From positions 5,208,001 through 5,272,000 of the forward strand of contig CM070503.1 of the NCBI GenBank assembly GCA_036346375.1: a stretch of 64,000 nt of DNA. Direction: 5' to 3'. The notes beneath the pieces are model-generated. The model saw only the letters and a list, made by a program, of their open reading frames with translations, was not told the origin of the DNA and did no database searches. The first letter of the stretch is position 1. The number at the start of each line of letters is the position of its first letter. The DNA comes from Guadua angustifolia (Eukaryota > Streptophyta > Magnoliopsida > Poales > Poaceae). Shown piece after piece: positions 31,600 through 42,293 of the stretch. Position numbers and translations under genes: made by a program.

Positions 31600-33997
31600 T
31601 TGGCTTTGCCGTGAGAATTATCAGCAGAACAAAGCTCCACTATAAAAGATCTATACGAGCATATGGATTACTCGGATCAACATGTTCGAATCCTTATTAA
31701 AGTTGCACTTTATCACTTTAAGTTATTTTGTGGGGTGCATTTCAAGCAGCTATTAGTGGTTCCTGAAGGCGCTTTCGCTCTAGTTCCACCTTGATTCGTC
31801 TGGATGTGATCGTATCCTAGTCATATTTTATGCCAAGGCGTTTTCTTAAGCAATGCTTCGCTTTCCTGATTCTAGCTGGTAATTCTGATGGAGATCTTTT
31901 CCTTATTCTGATTCAAGTGGAATCAGTTGCATTAGACAAGCTCAGGCTGTGATGTATCCAGCCTAAAACAAAAATATCTTCGCGTTGTTCTCTTTCTGTG
32001 AAAGGGCAAGTAGAATATACAAATATCAGTACGATTGTGTGACTAATATCATGGTTAGTCGTTTCAGAAACAGGGAATCTCAATCCTGAAAAGTAGCGCA
32101 GCAGGAATCATGGGATGCAGCAACTGAGCTAGGGAAAGAAACACTTCCACACCTTCAATCTTATAATAACTCGATCTGTTTTCCTTTTTTACAACTCCAG
32201 GATATCGCTCAGATAGCGTTAATAGCTCTTTTGTGAAAAGTGTTGGCCTAGATTGGGCTTAAACCTGCAAGCCCAATCTGCTTACTCTCCAAACTGAGCG
32301 AAGTGTCAGCCTCGCGAAAAAAACCATTGGCACCACGATTCTGATGTCGAGTTTGAAGGTCGGGACCGGAGGTTGTTGGAGCAAAACATCAAAACCACAA
32401 AACGGAGATCTCAAGATCGCACGCAGTGGCAAAGTCACCAACTGGGGAAAGCTGGACTCCAGAAGCTAACAAGCCACTGCTCGTACGCTGGGTGCTAACT
32501 ACTACTCTCCTGCACCTGCCTGTCTGATTCTGGCTTTGCCCCTGGCCATGGTCCAATTGGCCCTTGGCGATGGCGGGAGGCAGCTCCTGTTGGAGCCGGC
32601 CGGCTTTGGGATCTCGAGAAGATGCGTACTGAGAGCTAGCTACTATTCCTGAGCTGTTGCTATATCAGAAGTGAAGTATCCTCCTAGCTTCCCACCGGTT
32701 ACTTGGCCATTGGAAAATGCCATGCGCCAACGCTTTGTTCATTACTACTGCTGTTGCTACTAACTTTGTGTTAAGTCAATCATTTGGTTAGGATATTCCT
32801 TTTGGAGTGGGAAAGTATCTTATGCTTTGTGATAAGATACTGTTGCATCGTGTTTAAATTAGCGTTGTTGTGCCGGGTTAATTAAAGAACTGGAGCTAGC
32901 ACCGTTGTGTTTATGCCTTTGTGCTTTGACTTTTGACTCTTTTTTTTTTGGGTGAGAAAAAGATGCATGTAGAAATTGCCCTTACAGTTATTAAAAGGAG
33001 ATATGTGTGGTGCCTGCTCTGTGGAGCCTAGAAGTCATTTGGGACACGATGCCCATTAACGACAAACCAAAAACTCAGCTTACTTAACCTCTCAAACTAA
33101 GGCACTGTAGATTAAAACCCATCCCCTGGACAACGCTTGTAGGACGTTGCTGCATAGTCATGCATGATTTGCTATTTTGCAGTGTTGCGCCATTGCACGA
33201 ACACGCAGACCAGCGGTTGTCATTTACGTGTGGTGCCCTAAGAAACAGGGAACAAGAAAGACATTTATCAACTCCATTATCACAGCTACTGCTGGTTGAA
33301 TTAATTTGCCAATGCACGTATGCATCCACTATGGAACGAGTGCCCTAGATTAGCCGACTCTATACAATATAATCATTGAAAGGAGCGAAAAGGAAGCAGG
33401 AAAGAAGGGACGATAGTGTCCTGGAGCTCATATGCAAGCACGATGTCCTGGAGCTCGTATTCATGGACTAGGCAGTATTCGCCTGTGAAGGTTATTTCCT
33501 GGGCAAGTTGCATTCAGGGGTGGTGGCTGCAGCTGCACCCGAATGCCTGCCGTGTCCTTTTCTTGCACTTAGAGCTGGAGTTAGGAGGGGTCAAAGACTA
33601 ATCAATCCATGACATTTCGATTCACACACCTACAGTTAGTTCTATCTGCTCGCACGCCTTTCAGGAGAACACGGCCACGGCATTTACCGGCGGATTGTTC
33701 ATGTGTCTGATTAGAGGTTGAACAATCCGGGCAGATAATTCTCACCATTTTGTTTTGCAGGGAGCAACAGTCTGAAAATTCTAATGGATTAGTAGAATGC
33801 AATTGCCAAAAAGCGGTGGTTTTCTACGCGAGAAATTAAAATATGTGTACTAGGCGACAGATGATCACGTCGATTTTGGGAAATGGAAAAAAGAAATGCC
33901 CCCCGAATCCAGAAGAAATCCGGCCAAATGCACCGTGTTTGCGCCTGCGCGTGTGGTGACGCCGACTCGTGGTCGAATACTAGCTGTATCCATCCCC
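31600..33997. other. Upstream region of nitrate reductase, no other gene
   Basis: About 2.4 kb without a supportable coding region. 32248-32281 contains an 11-bp inverted repeat (AGATTGGGCTT/AAGCCCAATCT). 33418-33468 holds a short imperfect direct repeat of TCCTGGAGCTC. The promoter of the nitrate reductase gene must lie in the right part, but no nitrate-response element could be assigned with confidence. Confidence 0.45.
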
Positions 33998-34005
33998 TAT
34001 ATAAA
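33998..34005 (+). promoter_or_regulatory. TATA box of nitrate reductase
   Basis: TATATAAA lies 125 bp before the ATG at 34130, in a C-rich context followed by ACCACC-rich leader sequence. Spacing fits a transcription start near 34030 and a leader of about 100 nt. Confidence 0.7.
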
Positions 34006-34129
34006 CCCCGCACCACCACCTCCACTCCACAGCTTCCAAGAACAGATGCCATTCCGAGTCTTTCTAGCTCTGCTCTAAGTCTCTAACCATAGCCACTGTT
34101 AACGCAGCTCGTATCACCTGCCACAAACA

Positions 34130-34386
34130 ATGGCGGCCTCAGTTGAGTACAACCAGCACCTGGCTCCCCACCCGTGGCCCAGCAATGCGCAGCCAAAGAG
34201 CTTCGACTTGTTCCCCTCCGGCGGCGGCAAGCGCCGGTCGGGTTCCGACTCCGACTCCGATGATGACGGCAACATACCACCCGACTGGAAGTCCCTGTAC
34301 CGCCCGCGCTTTGAGGTCGAGCCGCCCGTCAAGGACCCACGAGACGAGGCCACCTCCGACGCGTGGGTCCGGCGCCACCCGGCCCT
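34130..34386 (+). CDS. Nitrate reductase exon 1, 5' part
   Basis: ATG 34130 opens MAASVEYNQHLAPHPWP, the usual start of grass nitrate reductases, followed by an acidic Ser/Asp run (SGSDSDSDDDGNIPPDW), part of the variable N-terminal segment linked to post-translational control. The coding sequence reaches residue 86 and is then interrupted within a Leu codon by the Copia LTR. The natural frame runs on into the LTR for only a few codons (VEYNP) before TGA at 34403-34405. High G+C at third positions matches the later exons. Confidence 0.9.
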
Positions 34387-34678
34387 TGTTGAATATAATC
34401 CATGATCTGATACTGATTGTGCGTCATGTAAATGGCGTATGTGATAATTTAGTTGCCTAGTTTGTTTTCTAGTTGCCTAGTTTATTTCCTGTAATGGTGG
34501 GCAAAATCGCTTGCCATGTTTAGCTGTTTACTTCCCTGTTTAGTCAGTTTTCGTTTTCTACTTAAAGCAGAGAAATACATCAGAAAAGCTGTCCAGTTTT
34601 GAGCAGCACCAAAACCATCTGTGTCATCTTGTGTTCTTGTGTGCGTTCTGGAGTTCGCTTGCAGGAGAAACTCCAACA
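34387..34678 (+). repeat. 5' LTR of the Copia element
   Basis: 292 bp from TGTTGAATATAATCC to GAAACTCCAACA. Nearly identical to 39106-39397. It brings its own promoter and a polyadenylation signal region into exon 1 of nitrate reductase. Directly after it (34681-34692) is TGGTATCAGAGC, complementary to the 3' end of initiator methionine tRNA. Confidence 0.97.
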
Positions 34679-34711
34679 TTTGGTATCAGAGCTTCTACGG
34701 TACCAAGGACC

Positions 34712-35704
34712 ATGTCTACTTCATCTGCGCCCCAACATGGTCTGCGCTCGCCTTCACCACCACCACGACGCCGTGTCTCGCATTCTCCCGCACCACGCCG
34801 AGGGCGCCGCGGTGGAGAAGTCTTCGTCGAGCGCGTCGTGAAGGAGACGGGTGGCGCAGTTCAGTACCCCATGCTCACGCGCACCAATTACCAGGAATGG
34901 TCGTTGTTGATGCGTGTGAACATGCAGGCGCAAGGCCTCTGGCAAGCCGTCGAGCCAGAGGAGGAAGAAATCGTCGAGTACCGCGAGGATCGCCTCGCGT
35001 TAGCGGCGATCTTGCGTGCTGTCCCGCCCGAGATGCTCGGGTCGTTGGCACGGAAGCGCACGGCGCGTTCGGCCTGGGAGGCGGTGAAGACCGTCCGAGT
35101 CGGCGTTCAGCGCGTGCGCGAGGCCAATGCACGGCAGCTGCGCAAGGAGTTCGGTGAGATCACCTTCAAGGAAGGGGAGTCCGTCGACGACTTCGCCCTC
35201 CGTATTGTTGGGCTCGCCAACAACATACGTGTCCTCGGCAACGATGTAACAGACGCCGAGATCGTCAAGAAAATGCTGCAGGTGGTTCCCAATCACCTGA
35301 CGCAAATCGCCATCGCTATCGAAACATTTCTCGACTGTGATACCCTCACGATCGAAGAAGCGGTCGGGCGACTTCGGCAAGTCGAGGAACGGCTGAAGAA
35401 ACCTGCACTGCCAGCGACGGGCGCCGTCGACAAGCAAGGCCGGCTCCTTCTCAGCGAAGAAGAGTGGCTGGCACGCCTGAAGCTGCGTGACAACGATGAT
35501 GGAAGCAGCGGCTCCAACAAAGAAGAAGCGCCGAGGAAAGCACGGCGTGGGCAGGAGGTGGTAAGCAAAACTCATCGACACAAGCGGGAAACGATAACTC
35601 CTGCCGGAATTGTGGTAAGGCTGGCCACTGGGCAAAGGACTGCCGTAGCAAGCCCAGGAAGGCCCAAGCCCATGTGGCTCAAGGTGAGGAGGATGAGACA
35701 CTAA
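34712..35704 (+). CDS. Copia gag
   Basis: ATG 34712 (context GGACCATGTC) gives about 330 codons. It contains the UBN2-type gag domain (MLTRTNYQEWSLLMRVNMQA near 34870-34930, AWEAVKTVR, GESVDDFALRIVGLANNIR). It forms the capsid around element RNA. The CCHC zinc knuckle (CRNCGKAGHWAKDC at about 35602-35643) is not in this phase but in the pol phase. So the natural gag C-terminus is reached only through a shift of reading phase (-1 or +2) somewhere between about 35510 and 35596. An upstream in-frame ATG at 34631 lies within the LTR and is unlikely to be the start. Confidence 0.85.
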   Translation: MSTSSAPQHGLRSPSPPPRRRVSHSPAPRRGRRGGEVFVERVVKETGGAVQYPMLTRTNYQEWSLLMRVNMQAQGLWQAVEPEEEEIVEYREDRLALAAILRAVPPEMLGSLARKRTARSAWEAVKTVRVGVQRVREANARQLRKEFGEITFKEGESVDDFALRIVGLANNIRVLGNDVTDAEIVKKMLQVVPNHLTQIAIAIETFLDCDTLTIEEAVGRLRQVEERLKKPALPATGAVDKQGRLLLSEEEWLARLKLRDNDDGSSGSNKEEAPRKARRGQEVVSKTHRHKRETITPAGIVVRLATGQRTAVASPGRPKPMWLKVRRMRH

Positions 35705-38700
35705 TGATGGCCCAAGCTGAAGTATTCATCTCCTCTCAGCCAACAGAAGCCGATTCCACCTCCAAAACAACGCCGCCGCCGCCTCGCCGTATTGAGGTCT
35801 TGGAGGAGTGCCACCCCAAAGCTGCGCCGCCACCATGTCATCTCGAGCTCCTAGAGGGGAGTGCCTTCGCTCACCTCGGATCCCAAGAAGATCGGGATCC
35901 CAACCTCTGGGTTCTCGACACTGGAGCGACGAACCACATGACCGGAGTGAGAAGCGCCTTCGCGGAGCTCGACGCCAGCATCTGCGGGACCGTCCGGTTT
36001 GGGGACGGGTCTGTGGTGGAGATCGAGGGCTGCGGCACCATCATCTTCAACTGCAAGGACGGGGAACACCGTGCACTGACCGGAGTGTATTTCATTCCCC
36101 GTCTAACGGCGAACATCATCAGTCTCGGCCAATTGGACGAGACGGGCTGCAAGATCGACCTCAACAATGGTATTCTGAGGATCTACGAGCAAGAGGGCAA
36201 GCTGCTGGCTCGCGTGCAACGCTCGGCGACTCGTCTCTACCTCCTGAAGCTGAACATCGGGCGCCCTGTCTGCTTGTCGGCAAGAAGTTCCGAGGTGGCT
36301 TGGCGTTGGCATGCCCGCTTCGGGCACCTCAGCTTCCGGACTTTGCGCAGACTCGCGCACCATGGAATGGTACGTGGGCTACCATCGCTGGATCAAGTCG
36401 ACCAGGTGTGCGATGCTTGCCTTGTCGGCAAGCAGAGACGCGCATCCTTCCCCGAGCAAGCACGGCGACGAGCGGCGCACGTCCTCGACCTCGTCCATGG
36501 AGATCTCTGCGGCCCCATCTCGCCTACAACTCCCAGTGGAAACCAGTATTTCTTGCTGCTGGTCGACGACTTGAGTCGCTATATGTGGCTCACTCTCCTC
36601 CCCAGCAAGGACCAGGCGGCGTCAGCTATCAAGAATTTCAAAACTTCACCGGCGGAGACGGACGCAGTGAAGGTTCTCCGCACCGATCGTGGGGGGGAGT
36701 TCACCTCCGTGGAGTTTGGAAGATATTGCGCCGAACGCGGTATGCAACGACAGCTTACCGCCCCCTATTCGCCACAGCAAAATGGGGTGGTCGAGCGTCG
36801 TAATCAGAGCGTGGTCGCCATGGCACGTTGCATGCTCAAGGCAAAGAAGCTTCCTGGATACTTCTGGGGCGAGGCTGTGAATACCGCAGTTCACATATTG
36901 AATCGAGCCCCAACTCGTGCGCTCGACGGAAAGACCCCCTACGAGGCCTGGCACGGCGAGCGACCGTCGGTCCACTACCTGCGCACTTTCGGGTGCATCG
37001 GGTATGTCAAGAACACTCGGCCACATCAGAAGAAGCTTGATGATCGCAGCACTCGGATGATCTTCGTTGGCTACGAAAGCGGCTCCAAGGCTTACCGCTT
37101 CTTCGACCCCAACACCAGACGCGTCACTGTCTCTCGAGATGTCGTCTTCGATGAGACGACCCAATGGGAGTGGGGAGAACATGGTGACGACAACAACCCG
37201 GACGCAGAACCGTTCATTATTGAGTATGCTACGACATACATACCCGTGACCCCTCAAGAAGATGTGGCAGATCAGGAGACTGCATCGCCACAAGCTCCCT
37301 CGCCAATGTCAGCCCCAAGGACGCCCACTGCAGAAGCAGCCTCGACGTCCGGCACTGCTGATGCTCAAACTCCACAAGTGGAGTTTGTGTCTCCACCTCT
37401 GGACCACGAGCAGGATTTGGACGCCGACCACGACGACGCACCACTTCGATTCCGCGCCATCGACTCCATCATCGGGCCTGCGACGCCACCTGGGGTGGTG
37501 CCACGGGTCCTCGACGACGAGCTCCATTTTACCACGGCTGAGGAGCCAGCCTCGTTCGGAGAAGCTGAACGGGAGGCGTGCTGGAGGGGGGCAATGATCG
37601 AGGAGATGAAGTCCATCACCGACAACTCCACTTGGGACCTTGTTGAACTCCCACCTGGACACCGGGCGATTGGACTCAAATGGGTTTTCAAAGTAAAGCG
37701 CGACGAAAACGGCAACGTCGTCCGGCACAAGGCGCGTCTAGTGGCAAAGGGCTACGTCCAGCGCGCCGGCATCGACTACGACGAAGTCTTCGCTCCGGTG
37801 GCGCGGATGGAATCAGTGCGCACCATGCTTGCACTAGCGGCACACGAAGGCTGGGAAGTCCATCATATGGACGTCAAGAGCGCGTTTCTCAACGGCGAGA
37901 TCAAGGAGGAGGTCTACGTCGCCCAGCCTCCTGGTTTCATCGTCGACGGTGCCGAGAGAAAAGTCTTGCGGCTGCGCAAGGCATTGTATGGCCTGAAGCA
38001 GGCTCCCAGGGCCTGGAATGCCAAGTTTGACTCTGCCATGATGAAACTTGGGTTCCAGAGGAGCAGCTCTGAACATGGAGTATACACCCGCACCAGAGGC
38101 AAGTCAAGGCTCATCGTCGGTGTTTACGTCGACGACTTGGTAATCACCGGCTACGGCAGCAATGATGTCCGAGCATTCAAGTCGGAAATGAAGGAAGTTT
38201 TCCGCATGAGTGACCTTGGCTTGTTGTCCTATTACCTCGGCATCGAGGTCAATCAAGGACCAACCGGCATTCTGTTGCGCCAAACCGCCTATGCCGACAA
38301 GCTTTTGGAGCGGAGTAGGATGAAAGGGTGTAATCCCGTGCAGGCGCCCATGGAGCAGAGACTCAAGTTGAGTCGGGAGAGCACTACACCTACGGTGGAT
38401 GCCACTGAATACCGGCGCATCATTGGTGGGCTGCGTTACTTGGTGCACACCCGGCCGGACCTTGCTTTCTCAGTGGGGTTCCTGAGCCGATTCATGGAGA
38501 AGCCGCACGAAGAACATCTTGCCGCAGTGAAGCGTGTATTGAGGTATGTTGCTGGAACACGCGACTATGGTCTTCACTATGTCAAGAAGAAGGATGGGGA
38601 ATTAATCCTGACCGGGTTCAGTGATGCCGACATGGCCGGGGACATCGACACCCGGAAAAGCACAAGTGGTGTCATCTTCTTTCTTGGCGACAACCCCATC

Positions 38701-39096
38701 ACCTGGCAATCATCCAAACAGAAGGTGGTGGCCTTGTCCTCCTGCGAGGCAGAATACATCGCAGCGGCTACCGCTGCTTGTCAAGGCGTCTGGCTAGCTC
38801 GACTCTTGAAGGATCTCATCGGATCAGAGTCTGGAGCGCCGGAGCTCAAGGTGGACAACATGTCCGCCATCGCTCTCAGTAAAAACCCCGTGTTTCATGA
38901 CCGGTCTAAACACATCGATACTCGATTTCATTATATCCGGGAGTGCATCGACGGGGGAAAGATTATCATCGAGCACATTTCAACAGAGAAACAGCTCGCC
39001 GACATCCTCACCAAGGCGCTTGGGCGTGTGCGCTTTCAGGAGCTGCGCACAAAAATCGGCGTCGTCAACATCACAGGTGATCAGATCAAAGATTAG
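35510..39096 (+). CDS. Copia pol polyprotein (protease, integrase, RT, RNase H)
   Basis: Open without interruption to TAG 39096; the first ATG is 35674 (1140 aa from there), but the phase is open from about 35510 and includes the gag zinc knuckle. Protease: WVLDTGATNHMTG (about 35908-35946). GAG-pre-integrase: WRWHARFGHLSF with CDACLVGKQ. Integrase core: VHGDLCGPI (Asp), VLRTDRGGEF (Asp), QQNGVVERRN (Glu). Reverse transcriptase: KARLVAKGYVQRAGIDYDE, MDVKSAFLNGEI and the YVDDLVITG box (about 38125-38151). RNase H: GFSDADMAGDIDTRKSTSG and SSCEAEYIAAATAA. The order PR-IN-RT-RH defines Copia. All catalytic residues are present. It would mature into the replication enzymes in a cytoplasmic particle. 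Confidence 0.95.
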
Positions 39097-39105
39097 GGGG
39101 AGAAA
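39093..39105 (+). other. Polypurine tract of the Copia element
   Basis: TTAGGGGGAGAAA ends immediately at the TG of the 3' LTR and overlaps the pol stop codon. It is the expected plus-strand primer. Confidence 0.85.
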
Positions 39106-39397
39106 TGTTGAATATAATCCATGATCTGATACTGATTGTGCGTCATGTAAATGGCGTATGTGATAATTTAGTTGCCTAGTTTGTTTTCTAGTTGCCTAGT
39201 TTATTTCCTGTAATGGTGGGCAAAATCGCTTGCCATGTTTAGCTGTTTACTTCCCTGTTTAGTCTGTTTTCGTTTTCTACTTAAAGCAGAGAAATACATC
39301 AGAAAAGCTGTCCAGTTTTGAGCAGCACCAAAACCATCTGTGTCATCTTGTGTTCTTGTGTGCGTTCTGGAGTTCGCTTGCAGGAGAAACTCCAACA
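39106..39397 (+). repeat. 3' LTR of the Copia element
   Basis: Direct repeat of 34387-34678 with one substitution in 292 bp. It ends CTCCAACA and is followed by GCCCT, the second target duplication copy, and then nitrate reductase exon 1 resumes at 39403. Confidence 0.97.
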
Positions 39398-39402
39398 GCC
39401 CT

Positions 39403-42293
39403 CGTCCGGCTCACGGGGAAGCACCCCTTCAACTCCGAGCCGCCGCTCCCGCGCCTCATGGCGCATGGCTTCCTCACGCCGGTGCCGCTGCACTACGTGC
39501 GCAACCACGGGCCCGTGCCCAAGGCCGACTGGTCAACCTGGACCGTCGAGGTGACCGGGCTCGTCAAGCGCCCCACGCGGTTCACCATGGAGCAGCTCGT
39601 CACGGAGTTCGAGGCCGTGGAGTTCCCTGTCACGCTGGTGTGCGCCGGCAACCGGCGCAAGGAGCAGAACATGGTGCGCCAGACCGTGGGCTTCAACTGG
39701 GGCCCCGGGGCCATCTCCACGTCCGTGTGGCGAGGCGTGCGTCTGCGCGACGTGCTGCGGCGGTGCGGCATCATGGGCGCCGCGGCCGGCGCGGCCAACG
39801 TGTGCTTCGAGGGCGCCGAGGACCTGCCGGGCGGCGGCGGCTGCAAGTACGGCACCAGCCTGCGCCGGCAGGTGGCCATGGACCCCGCGCGGGACGTCAT
39901 CCTCGCCTACATGCAGAACGGCGAGCCGCTCGCGCCGGACCACGGCTTCCCCGTGCGCGTCATCGTGCCGGGCTTCATCGGCGGCCGCATGGTGAAGTGG
40001 CTCAAGAGGATCATCGTCGCGTGCAACGAGTCCGAGAGCTACTACCATTACCGGGACAACCGCGTGCTGCCGTCTCACGTCGACGCCGAGCTCGCCAATG
40101 CCGAAGGTTAGCCTCTCGCTTGCGTACACTAGCTTGCTTCTAGAGTTCTAGTTGCGTACGTGCACGCACCTGACACGTATTTGTATACAATGATCGTGAA
40201 CTTACTGTGGTTTTTTGGATGTCTCCGTTGCGCCGAGCAGCGTGGTGGTACAAGCCGGAGTGCATGATAAACGAGCTGAACATAAATTCGGTGATCACCA
40301 CGCCGGGACACGATGAGGTGCTGCCCATCAACGCCCTGACGACGCAACGGCCGTATACGATGAAGGGATATGCTTACTCCGGTGAGTCCAAGGCGCATTT
40401 CATCATCCAGTGATATCACCCGTGCCGTATAACGACGTCCGACACGGCTGTGTTGTCTCCTAAATCCCAATTTAGTTTGGGCTCCTGCCTGAACATTGTA
40501 AAAGCCCATTTCCTTTTCTCGATCGTTACCCATTGGCTAGTCATAATTTGTACTTTTGTTCCTCTCTCTAAAATAAACAGAGACAGTCATTTGTAGTTTT
40601 GTACTGATAGGATGTCATTACCAGGTGGTGGCCGGAAAGTTACACGTGTGGAGGTCACACTCGACGGTGGCGAGACGTGGCAGGTGTGCATGCTGGACCA
40701 CCCGGAGAGGCCAACCAAGTACGGCAAATATTGGTGCTGGTGCTTCTGGTCCGTCGCGGTCGAGGTGCTCGATCTGCTCGGAGCCAAGGAAATCGCCGTC
40801 CGTGCCTGGGACGAGGCCATGAACACCCAGCCGGAGAAGCTCATCTGGAACCTCATGGTAAGCAGCGACAACAATTTCCTCCTCGGTTTTAGAGCTCATC
40901 CGAAATGCGTACGTATTATTGTGGACGACGTGTGCTAATTGTGCATTTGTTAATGATGCAGGGAATGATGAACAACTGCTGGTTCCGGGTGAAGATCAAC
41001 GTGTGCCGCCCGCATAAGGGCGAGATCGGGCAGGTGTTCGAGCACCCGACGCAGCCGGGCAACCAGTCCGGCGGGTGGATGGCGCGGCAGAAGCACCTCG
41101 AGACGTCGGAGAGCGCGCAGGGCACGCTCAAGAAGAGTACGTCTACGCCGTTCATGAACACGGCCTCCACACAGTACACCTTGTCCGAGGTGCGCAGCCA
41201 TACGTCCTCGGAGTCCGCCTGGATCATCGTGCATGGCCACATCTACGACTGCACGGGCTTCCTCAAGGACCACCCCGGCGGCGCGGACAGCATCCTCATC
41301 AACGCCGGCACCGACTGCAGCGAGGAGTTTGACGCCATCCACTCTGACAAGGCCCGCGGCCTCCTTGATATGTACCGCATCGGTGAGCTCATCATCGCGG
41401 GAAGTGAGTACTCGCCGCAGGGCAGCAATGCATACCACAAGGCCATCGTTGAGGCCCCTACCCTGGCGGTGCCCCTGTCGGTGTCAACCGTTGCGCTCTC
41501 CAACCTGAGGGAGAAGGTGAAATGCCGCCTCGTGGACAAGAAGAGCATGTCTTACAACGTGCGCCTGTTCCGGTTGGCGCTGCCTTCGTCGGACCAGAAG
41601 CTCGGACTGCCGGTCGGCAAGCACGTGTATGTGTGTGCATCGATCGACGGCAAGCTCTGCATGCGCGCGTACACGCCGACGAGCTTTGTCGAGGAGGTCG
41701 GCTACGTGGAGCTCCTGGTCAAGATATACTTCAAGAACGAGGACCCCAACCACCCCAACGGTGGGCTCATGTCGCAGTACCTCGACTCCCTGCCGCTGGG
41801 CGCAACTATTGACATTAAGGGCCCCGTGGGGCACATTGAGTACGCCGGCCGCGGCACCTTCATGGTGAGCGGTGAGTGCCGGTTCGCGCGGCGGCTCGCC
41901 ATGGTGGCCGGCGGGACGGGGATCACGCCGGTGTACCAGGTGATCCAGGCCGTGCTCAGGGACCAGCCCAATGATGACACGGAGATGCACCTGGTGTACG
42001 CGAACCGCACGGAGGACGACATGCTCCTGCGCGAGGAGATCGACCGGTGGGCGGCCGCGCACCCGGCACGGCTCAAGGTGTGGTACATGGTGAGCAAGCC
42101 AACGCGGCCGGAGGACCGTCGGGAGTACGGCGTGGGGAGGGTCGACGAACGGGTGCTCAGGGAGCACCTGCCGCTGGGGGACAGCGAGACGCTCGCGCTC
42201 GCTTGCGGGCCGCCGGCGATGCTTGAGTGCACGGTGCAGCCGGGCCTGGAGAAGATGGGGTACGACCTAGACAAATCCTGCCTCGTCTTCTAA
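39403..42293 (+). CDS. Nitrate reductase, rest of exon 1 to stop
   Basis: Exon pieces 39403-40106, 40241-40381, 40625-40857, 40962-42293. Molybdenum-cofactor domain first (Cys ligand C166 in LVCAGNRRKEQ; GGGGCKYGTSLR; then the Mo-co dimerisation domain to about residue 480). Hinge 1 has KKSTSTP with Ser506, the phosphoserine/14-3-3 inhibitory site of plant enzymes. Cytochrome b5 domain about 511-590 with haem histidines H549 (DHPGG) and H572 (AIHSDKA). FAD domain with RAYTP (R680, Y682); NAD(P)H domain with VAGGTGITPVYQ and CGPPAM. The Ala864 after CGPP is Pro in ordinary NADH enzymes and Ala in bispecific NAD(P)H ones. C-terminus DKSCLVF is typical. Everything downstream of the insertion looks intact. 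Confidence 0.93.

Larger units (their letters stand above)
34387..39397 (+). mobile_element. Full-length young Copia retrotransposon in nitrate reductase
   Basis: LTRs 34387-34678 and 39106-39397 (292 bp each, TGTTGAATAT...CTCCAACA) differ at one position (CAGTTTTCG versus CTGTTTTCG). The insertion is flanked by a perfect 5-bp duplication GCCCT (34382-34386 and 39398-39402). The primer-binding site TGGTATCAGAGC is two bases after the 5' LTR and a purine tract AGGGGGAGAAA precedes the 3' LTR. Gag and pol are present in the same direction as the host gene. All structural hallmarks of a recent, potentially active insertion are there, except that gag and pol are in different phases. Confidence 0.97.
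34130..42293 (+). pseudogene. Nitrate reductase gene, disrupted in exon 1 by a Copia element
   Basis: The gene reads in four exons once 34387-39402 (Copia plus one copy of the 5-bp duplication) is discounted: 34130-34386 with 39403-40106, then 40241-40381, 40625-40857 and 40962-42293; 2667 nt, 888 aa, all borders GT/AG and in phase. The enzyme reduces nitrate to nitrite in the cytosol using a molybdenum cofactor, haem and FAD. No other lesion was found, so the insertion is the single cause of disruption. As the DNA stands, translation from 34130 ends at 34405 after 91 codons. The gene is likely orthologous to rice NR2, from the neighbours and from the CGPPA motif. Whether other nitrate reductase genes in the genome compensate is unknown. 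Confidence 0.93.

Noticed and set aside
34631..34711. ATG 34631 as the Copia gag start
   Set aside because: It lies inside the 5' LTR before the primer-binding site; ATG 34712 follows the primer site and has better context.
35000..35701. 233-codon minus-strand frame opposite Copia gag
   Set aside because: Shadow of the gag coding strand; no domain.
41484..42274. Long minus-strand frames opposite nitrate reductase exon 4
   Set aside because: Shadows of the GC-rich coding exon with strong plus-strand evidence.
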